Positions 55,984-64,000 of a stretch of 64,000 nucleotides of DNA are shown one piece after another. The position numbers and the translations under genes are program-made. The stretch's first letter is position 1; each line of letters opens with the position of its first letter. This stretch comes from Otis tarda (lineage: Eukaryota; Chordata; Aves; Otidiformes; Otididae), in contig CM048554.1 of NCBI GenBank assembly GCA_026413225.1, forward strand, positions 8,448,001 to 8,512,000, read 5' to 3'. Under the pieces are notes generated by a model. The model did not search any database. It saw only the letters and a list, made by a program, of their open reading frames with translations, and was not told the origin of the DNA.

Positions 55984-56677
55984 TGTGGTGGTTTAGCCCG
56001 GATCACCACACAGTTTCTTATTCACCCTCCCCCTACCCAGTGGGACAGGGGAGAGAAATTGGGAAGAAAGGAAAACTCGTGGGTTGAGATAAAAACAGTT
56101 TACTAAAAATACTAAAAACTACAAAGCTAACAGGATATAAGGATATTAATATATACAAAATATACAAAATGAACAATGTACAATTTCTCACCACCCGATG
56201 TCCGAATGACCGACGCAGCCCGTCCCGAGCAGCAATCACAGGAACGACACTGAGCAGCAAGCAAAGGGGGGAGAGCAAGCTAGCAAGGTAGAGGGAACGA
56301 TGCCAGCAAGCAAGCGAGAAGAAAAGGGTGCCAAGGGTGCCCAAAATGGATACCCGACAAGAAAGGAATACCAGAAAAGGATTAGGATGCCCCCTCCCAT
56401 GGGCAACCCCCACTTATATACTGAGCATGACGTTTATGGCATGGAATACTCTCTTTGGCCAGTTTGGATCAATTATTCTGTCTGTCTTTCGCCCAGCTTC
56501 CCGCATCTGCACGTTAACGAGACCTTAACGAGACTTGGAAAGCCAGAGAGTGTCCTTGGTCTCATTAACAACAACTCGTATCATCAGAATGTTTTTATCA
56601 ACATTCTTCACACACGAAATCCAAAACACACCGGCTACTAAGAAGAAAATTAACTCCATCCCTGCTGAAACCAGCTT
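55984..56677 (-). mobile_element. solo LTR, family B, minus strand
   Basis: It begins TGTGGTGGTTTAGCCCGGAT (the inverted LTR 3' end) and runs to AATTAACTCCATCCCTGCTG, then AAACCAG, the inverted LTR start. It lacks the final GACA/GGCA of the family. The TATA box, read on the minus strand, is at 56,413-56,420. It is longer than the copy at 35,991 because it keeps the segment downstream of the TATA box. No 5-bp duplication is seen; instead a 40-bp identical repeat flanks it. Confidence 0.9.
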
Positions 56678-56713
56678 ACATTATGTAGCTCCTTTAAGAT
56701 CATGATAACATCA
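56674..56713 (+). repeat. 40-bp direct repeat, right copy
   Basis: A perfect copy of 55,944-55,983. Its first bases (AG) are shared with the LTR edge (CCAG), so the junction has a few bases of homology. The copy is followed by unique sequence (AACAACATTTGTCATG). Confidence 0.95.
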
Positions 56714-57629
56714 ACAACATTTGTCATGTCACTAACATTTGTCACTTGCTTGTTCCTTCCTGGATTCATTCTGGCAGATTTGTGTTCATTTCCATGCACT
56801 TGTGGCTCTGAGCTGATGACAGAGGTGAGCCAAAGACCTGCCTTGTGTCCAGGGAGCAGAGGGTGGGATATTTGGGGGGGGCTGCCGCTCCGGTGTAAGC
56901 TCACACTACAGCCCCAGGCCAGTGCCAGAGGTAGTGTTAGCTCCTCTGCAGATGAGCATTGCCCATGTAGTGTCAGGTATTCAAGCTGTGCATCTCAGAC
57001 ACTGTGATAGGCCCTGGTGTGTCCCCAGACCGCCGAGGTCCCTATGAAGACAGAGCCTGCTCATCCTCATGCGCACACTGGCTGAGGTATGAATATTGCA
57101 TTAGTTTCTCTTAAGAGTGCCTTAATACAGCCAACAACTGTGTGTGTCCTCCTAAGGAAGGGAAACAAAGTTGCCTGACTTCGCCTGTTGATGCTTGCAG
57201 GGATGCCTCCTGGCGCCAGGCTGTACTACAAGGTGAGGGGGCAAACCAGCAAGGACGTACCTGATGCAGTTGCCACAGCCTGTCCAGAAATTGCAGGTAA
57301 AATGTCAAACAGGGAGAGGAGCAAAAGCTGAGACCTGCAGCCGGCACAGCACACTGTGGTCAGATACCAGTCTCAGTGCTGCGTGTGCAGTGCAGGATGC
57401 GCCAAGGTGCAATGGGGCCATGGAGGGGGTCAGGGTTGCTGGACAGAGGCTGGAAACCATGGCACCCCATGCTTGCGATAGTGTTGCTACCAGCTGCACT
57501 TCTCCTAAAGTATAAACCAACACTTTAATCAGAAAATGCACAACTGAAATGCAAAGAGAGTATAAAGCTCAGCATCCTCCAAGAGAACCAGAAGGAAAGC
57601 TCTGTGCAGGGCTGCACAGAGCTGGGCCT
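56714..57629. other. unique sequence, no gene seen
   Basis: Short open frames only. No recognisable feature. Confidence 0.5.
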
Positions 57630-57848
57630 CCCTGGCTAAGGTGAAGACCACTATAAGATCTCCCCAGAGCCTTCTCTGTGCTGAACAGCCCCAGCTCTCT
57701 CAGCCTGTCCTCATAGGAGAGGTGCTCCAGCCTTCTGATCATCTTCGCGGCCCTCCACTGGACCCTCACCAACTGGTCCATGTCCTTCTTATGTTGGGGG
57801 CTCCAGAGCTGGACGCAGTACTCCAGGTGGGGTCTCACGAGAGCAAAG
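57630..57848 (-). mobile_element. CR1 LINE internal fragment, minus strand
   Basis: The minus strand reads [20 protein letters not shown], then [17 protein letters not shown]. It covers the ORF2 C-terminal region but lacks the 3' UTR and octamers, so it is truncated at both ends. A deletion shortens the FSLEKRR region. Confidence 0.9.
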
Positions 57849-58386
57849 GAAGAGAATTCAAAACACAATGCAAGTCCCTTCCAGCCTCTTCCTTTCTGCA
57901 AGTCTGTGGCTATCACAGGATTACTCCTGCTGTGTCTTTGAGCACATCCTCCCTGTGCCTAAGGCTGGTACACCAAGAGCTCTTTTAGTGCAGACAGCAA
58001 CAGAATTCCACAGAGCAGTAAGGCCTGGATTGAAGGGCACACAGGAGTTTTACTTTTTAACTTAGGCAGGGACTTGTCCCTGTAGCTGTGTAAATTGCAA
58101 TTTCTATAAAAAAATATCAGGGGGTTGCCAGGACAAATGAGGCTAGTGGCTCATGCCAAATTTTTAATAAGTTTACCTTATGAACTCAATTAAGCTACTA
58201 CATTGAGCATGTTGTGCATTGATATTGGGGGCAGTATCAGAAAGTGTCCATGGGATTGCAGGAAGCCTCTCCTGGCAGCCAGGAGGGCTGCGTGGCCCCA
58301 GAATTTTCCTGCTTGCAAGTGATTGGAAAGGTGCTTGTAGCTCTGCTGGGTCACAGAAGAGCTGCCTGATCATAGGACATATTCTT
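57849..58386. other. unique sequence, no gene seen
   Basis: I see nothing in this stretch. Confidence 0.5.
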
Positions 58387-58517
58387 CATAGAATCATAGA
58401 ATGGTTAGGGTTGGAAGGGACTTTCAAAGGTCATCTAGTCCAACCCCCCTGCAAGGAGCAGGGACATCCCCAACTAGATCAGGTTGCTCAGAGCCTCATC
58501 CAGCCTGGCCTTGAAAA
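58387..58517 (-). mobile_element. CR1 LINE 3' end, minus strand (first of two)
   Basis: A short tail: inverted octamer CATAGAATCATAGAATGG, GGTCATCTAGTCCAACCCCC and CAGCCTGGCCTTGAAAA. It breaks off 131 bp in and is followed at once by a second CR1 tail in the same direction. Confidence 0.93.
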
Positions 58518-58519
58518 CA

Positions 58520-58742
58520 TATCATAGAATAGTTAGGGTTGGAAGGGACCTTTAAAGGTCATTTAGTCCAAGGTCATCTGTCCCTGCAAGGAGCAAGGAC
58601 ATCTTCAACCAGATCAGGTTGCCCAGAGCCTCATCCAACCTGGCCTTGAGTGTTTCCAAGGATGGGGCATCAAGTCCCTCTCTGGGCAACCTGTTCCAGT
58701 GTTCCACCACCTTCATTATAAAAAAATTTTATTGATGTCTAA
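58520..58742 (-). mobile_element. CR1 LINE 3' end, minus strand (second of two)
   Basis: A second tail in the same orientation, CATAGAATAGTTAGGGTTGG through TGTTCCAGTGTTCCACCACC. It has an internal rearrangement (AAGGTCATTTAGTCCAAGGTCATC), as if a few bases were duplicated. It is more diverged than the first, so it is probably a separate, older insertion or an old duplicate. Confidence 0.9.
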
Positions 58743-61700
58743 GGAACATTCTTGCTGCCTCCTAGGTCTGCTCTGGGATAGCACTGAGGCCCCTACTTAA
58801 GCCAGCGCTGTGCCCTGCAAGCAGACATGGTGCCACACCAGCAGATCAGCACATCGAGTCCCCCAGCAGCCCTGGGGCTCCTAGCCACCAGCAGTCTGGG
58901 GTTAGATGTCTCCACTCCACCTTGGAGCACAATTGCACAAAGGAAAAAACAACAAACCCAAATGCAGCCTGGGAAGGTGACGGTCTGGCTGCAGGGCAAG
59001 AGGCGGTTCACCCTGTGCTGGTTTTGCTGGGGCTGGCTGCACGTATGAGGATGTGCTGGAGCCACCAAAGGACACATCTGGCTATGAAGTCCTCCAGCCA
59101 TAGAGGTATTTATATAAAACTGACCAACAGCTCAGGATTGCTGTCTGGAATTGTATTTATCTTGTCTTGTGAGGAGGAGCACTGTGATGCCCAACAATCC
59201 CTTTCTCTTCCCCACACCCTGGACCTGTGCTGGCACACAAATTCCTAACCAAGGCACTGAAGAAGTGGGAAACATTTGGTGCTGCAAGAGAAAAGGAGAA
59301 ATATAAAAACCTACATCTTGGTCACGCCCATCTGATTATGCCTTCTCACTCCCTGATCAGCCTGCCCTCCTGGAATGGCAGCTTTATCTCACCCGTCTCT
59401 CCCTTGCTTGCTTTTTCTCCTGTTTTGCTTTTCCCCCATGCTTTTTCTTCTATTTAACCTGTCCAGATTGTTTTAAAGCTAGTATCAGAGAACAGATTTT
59501 AAATTAATATTTAACTAGAAAAAAAAAGCCATTTAGAAACAAACAAAAACATTTTAAAGTTAAAAAATTCCAGTTCTCTTCATCCCCAACTACTTGCCAG
59601 TTGCCTATTGAATGTGAATATTTTCAGTGTTCCTGCAATTATTCCTCCTTCTCCCCTAAAAATCCCCTTGGGGAAGAAAAAAACCCACAAATCTGTCTGC
59701 TCGTATTGCTTATTTTAACATCATCTTTTTTACATTTGTAGCATTACCGACCACAGTGCCTGGCACATGAGAGCAGCATTACATCACAGCTGTGGTTTGC
59801 CCCAGGGACACCTGGGGACATCCCAGCTATGTACAGACAGAACCTAAAAGGTCAGATTAGTCCAGAGCAGCTAAAACCCCAAAAGAAAACCTGCAAAGCA
59901 GATAAATCTCCCTAGATACTTTTATTTTCTCTTTGCCTGCCTCCTCCCAACGTATTTGCATGTGCTTTGAGCCCTGGGGTGGGCTTTCACAGGAGCTCAG
60001 GGCACTTTTCAGCACATGGATGCTCCTCATTCTTCGTGGAGCTGCAACCTTCTGCTATATTCCTTTCTCCCAATGCTAATATATTTTTTTATTTAAACAA
60101 ATCCTCAGTCATGCATTCTAATGACGAGCGATGATTCGTGAGTCACAGATGCCGGTGCTGGCGCTAACAGAGTGGCATTACTTGCTGCATAGTTTCAGGT
60201 GCCAAAATAACAACATTTATTAACTATCTCTCCTCAGGCCTCAGGAGCTTAAAGGTAGGCTTCACTGCTAGCACACTGAAAGGAGAAACAGTGAAGGTAT
60301 CATTAACAAAACATTGACAAAATATATGTTAAATCTTAACTTCCCCTGATGCAGAAAAAAATAGAGGAGAGTTGGTTTCCTTTATTTTTATTTGTTTGGA
60401 TTTAAAGACTGTTATTACGAGACTCAAGATACGTTTAAATCAACAATAAATGCTGTGCTTTTAAAATTTATTTTAGTGCAATTCTAAAGGTATAATGAAA
60501 GGTTTTAATCTTATTTCAGAGATGTAATTAAAAAAATATCGGCTTCTAAGAAGATCAGTATGGCTTGCTAAACAACATTGATTTTGGGAATATTGCTGAT
60601 GCACATACATAGATTTTTTTTTTAAGATAGATAACTTCCATCCCTTCAACAACTGTGTCAGATACAATTTGATTGGTAAGTACCTGAATTAAACTCTTGC
60701 AGTACTTACAGGTGCCTCATCACAACTTAATTAATCATTGTATTACCCACAGACAATACGAAGCTTGGAGGGGGGGCACCACTATGAATTAGCTGTCTGA
60801 TAAATCTGCCCCATTGAGTTCAGTTTTCCTTAGTGGGAAAAAGACTTGGGATTAGTCTTCTGCAGGGGCTGGTGTAAGGACGAGCTCACAGCCTGTGCAG
60901 AAGGCTCACTCAAAAGGTCTGCTTGGATATCATTCAAACACCTTTAGTTTCAGCCTACTCTGGTCTATAGGCAGGGACAGAGGGTCTGAGTTGACTAAGC
61001 CCGGCTTTACAATCAGAACCAGCAATTTTCTGGTGGTAAGGCAACCCTGCCAACACACGAGCCTGCCTATTGCGTTTCTCCCTCAGCCTTTTCTTTTTAT
61101 GGCTTATTTAAACAATTCCACATAATTATTCCACAGGAAACACAGTTGCAGTTGTACTTTTGAGGGGAAGGAGAGACAGAAGTGTCATTACCACTGAGAT
61201 GAGGGATTTCCAACGGCAGAGCAGCCCTCAGGCAATAGGGACACCTTGTTAGCAGCTTTCATCAAAAAATAAAACTCATTTTTGGCTCCTGTCAGTGATC
61301 CTATGCCAATGGATATGGATCTGAAATTCTTTTATTTACTCATTATAAAGAATACATATGTCTGCAATGACCCTAAAATAATCACCTGCCCCAAAGGATA
61401 TGGCCTTCAAGAATGCTGCCTGAGAGATGAGGCCCAGCTGCTGTACACGGGCATCACTCCCCTGTTTTCAGGAGACAAGTCTGCTTTCAGCTCTCTTAGC
61501 ATGCCCAAAGACTACCAAGGATGCTCTATTAGCTTAAGGAGTAGACACAAAGGGATTTGTTCCAGTGCTGCATCTAGGTAAATTCACGGCCATAACTCTC
61601 ATTTTACAAAGGTGCTAATGAACTCTGAAACAAGCTAAAAAACCTGTTCCTGTAGCTATAAACAACAAATGAAGTGCCAATTGCTCCAATTTTCCATGCG

Positions 61701-64000
61701 AACACAGCCACCTTGTGAGGTTTCAGTGAAGCTATGCTAATTTTTCTTTTTACATTGTTTTTTTTTCAGGACTCAAGTGACAACAACACCAAAGACAACT
61801 CCTGGCACACTTGCAAATATTTGGTGTTTTTTTTCCTGCAAATATCTCCTGGTTGCCCTGTTTGGTGGAGGCAACAGTTCTTTGCCTGAAAAAGGCTTGC
61901 AGGAGAGATGGGAGCTCAGATGCAGACGTGCACATGGGTCCTCTCTTCTAGGCTCCACTGGGATGTCCCATGATGGGGACACCTGAAGTCCTTGGAGGTG
62001 GGGACTCAAACGGGGCTTTCCCAAAGGAACACTCGATGGTGAGGTTACTCCCAGGCTAATGGGCACCTGTTTACAGGCTCACCCCTCCAAACGCATTTGC
62101 TTTGGAAGCCCCCGTACCCAGGGGGCTGTCTGTCCTCTTTGTGCACTCAAAAGCTGCACAGTGCCCAGGGTCTCACCTGCAGCCCCTAAGGGACCCCATG
62201 TCATGCTGAGCCTGGGCACAAGCCACCCACGATGGACCCACCTGCACATGAGGACCAAGGGAGCAACCACATGGGATGGGTTTGCAGAAGCTGCTCTTCC
62301 TGCAAGAAACCAATAACAGCCTTTACTGCCAAGAATGAAATGAAATCATTGCTCGAGATACACAGGAGATGAGACTGTGGGATCACCCCAGGGCCAGTAA
62401 ACCTCCACAGACATGCAGCTGCATGCCATCCCTCTCCTACATGCAGCCTCGAAGCAAGGCCTGGGGCAGAGTTTGAGAGTGGCATTTCAGAGTCAAAAAT
62501 CATTCCCCCTCTCCAGCCAAATGCTGGCAGAGATTAGAGAAGCAACAGAGATGTTGCTTTGCTGCAAATGGAAACTACTAATAGCTGTGCGCTCTTTGAG
62601 GTTCATGAGGGGCAGATGAAGTGCATCAGAAAAAAAAAAAACAACCAAAAAAAGGTAGTCCACATTGCTTAACTCCCTGCCATTCCCACAATAAATATGA
62701 AATAATTCATATTCCAGTCATACATGCATAAAGATGTAAATTGTAGCTTGTTATTTGGCATTTCAGCCTGCTGTACAAGCACCTCTGAATTTGAATTAGA
62801 GAATCTCCATGAATTGCCAGGCAGGAATTCAGGAGAAAAACCACTGATATCTGGTTTTAACTCATAGAAAGGAAAAATATATTGTCACACTTTGTACAAT
62901 GCTACTTTCTGCTCATAAAAGGCAAACATTTTCAATCACCCTAAATACTAAGTCTCAACCAGAGGGATGCACATAGGAGTATTGGGTGTATGCACACACA
63001 TTTTGTCCTGGTGCTCATACCAGGGAAAAAGTTTATTCCGTTCTCACATATCAAACTGAATTCATCCTTGTTAATGGAAGAGGGATGAATTAACCTTTGA
63101 ATAAATTAAAGATTTGAGGCGTAACTTAGGGTATGGCTGTGAGAAGTAGCACTGCATCAGACAAGTGGCTTCCATGTCACCCAGAGATACCTGCAACTAT
63201 CACTGCTGCATACGCTGGGCAGAAATCTCGAGCTCCCATTTTCCCCCGAAAGTGCTCGAGTACCTTAAAATTACAATCTGCATCGCTCCAGCTAACAAGT
63301 ATTGGATAATAGAGGAGGACTCTGGTAGCAAAGCCAAGCGCTGTGTGATGAGGGCAGAATCAGGGTTACCTGCATGTGCCCCCATTTCCCGAGGGGCTGG
63401 ATGGAGTAGCTATGGGAAGAGAAGAAAATAGGACCAGCACATAAGACTGAGACAGCAAGGGAAAGCAGTACTTCTATAGGGCAAGCCTAGTCCTAGGTTT
63501 ATCTAGTAATTGCACTTCTCTTCTATTCTAGCTGTTCAGCCTTTCATTCATATTGAGAAAAGATTTCTGTCAAACAGTTTGCAGGAATTTTTTTCTCTCT
63601 TTTTGATAAATGAGTTCAAAGAAAACTTAATCTTTTAAAAGACGGTTTATTTCCTAATTAAGCATTCATCTCCCTCTCTCATCAGTAACACCGAAAACAA
63701 ATCAAGACAAATTACCCATACACAGATGCCTGGCAATGGCATCTTTTCTTCCTAAATCTCCTGGAAAAACCCAGTTAACTGCAGCATGAAGTATGAGAGA
63801 GAACACCTGAGCCCCCTCCTGACTTGCAGCAGGGAGCAGAGATGTCTGTTCTCTTTGCAAAGTTTTCCATCTGCTCCCTTTGATCACAGAGAGAAGACAG
63901 AGAGAAATATGTAGTGGAGATGAACTGTAACTTACATCCTTGCACGAGGTTTCACTTCCAAATTAGGGGAAAAAAGGAGGGGAAAAAAAAAAAAGGGCCG
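58743..64000. other. unique sequence, no gene seen
   Basis: No gene, LTR or LINE recognised in 5.2 kb. Poly-A runs occur near 62,630-62,641 and at the right end (63,970-63,995). Confidence 0.5.

Noticed and set aside
55944-56713. 40-bp repeat as a normal target-site duplication
   Set aside because: Far longer than the 5-bp duplication made by this LTR family, and one LTR end is missing bases.
62059-62316. 85-codon plus-strand frame in GC-richer sequence
   Set aside because: No recognisable domain and no splice or promoter context. Treated as chance.

Overview
This window looks like intergenic or intronic DNA from a bird. The main evidence is the many CR1 LINE copies ending in the avian ATTCTATG-type octamer repeat, plus several avian-type ERV LTR families. 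I found no host protein-coding gene, tRNA or rRNA that I can defend. Almost everything recognisable is retroelement, set in unique, moderately AT-rich sequence.

Layout. At 1-14.7 kb there is unique DNA, an AT-rich degenerate block (2.28-4.1 kb) interrupted by a CR1 end, and a CR1 copy (6.0-8.9 kb) with an uninterrupted 930-codon endonuclease-reverse transcriptase frame. A solo LTR of family A lies at 14.69-15.82 kb (minus strand). At 15.8-32 kb there is unique DNA with a CR1 tail, a family B solo LTR (22.98-23.6 kb), a degenerate telomere-like tract (24.33-24.57 kb) and a pair of related TAATTA-containing elements (16.45 and 20.05 kb). At 31.96-35.51 kb a decayed CR1 is split by a second family A solo LTR with a clean 5-bp target duplication. 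A family B solo LTR follows at 35.99-36.52 kb.

The region 41.2-52.6 kb is a cluster of two proviruses. The first (41,241-44,108, minus strand) is internally deleted. It has a Lys-type primer site, a 42-bp tandem array in its leader, a Gag N-terminus, an RT fragment and a later mosaic A/B LTR inserted inside it. The second (46,080-52,592, plus strand) is nearly complete. It has 280-bp LTRs differing at about 7 positions, an 18/18 tRNA-Phe primer site, and gag, pro and pol laid out in three frames. Two heptamers suited to -1 ribosomal frameshifting lie at the gag-pro and pro-pol overlaps. RT, RNase H and integrase catalytic residues are all present. Env is reduced to a membrane anchor and tail. 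Both proviruses are flanked by perfect 6-bp duplications.

The region 52.6-64 kb holds older CR1 pieces, a family B LTR (55.98-56.68 kb) flanked by an unusual 40-bp identical direct repeat, and unique DNA. The most interesting items are the double-frameshift, env-deleted provirus, the mosaic LTR, the 40-bp repeat and the paired TAATTA elements.
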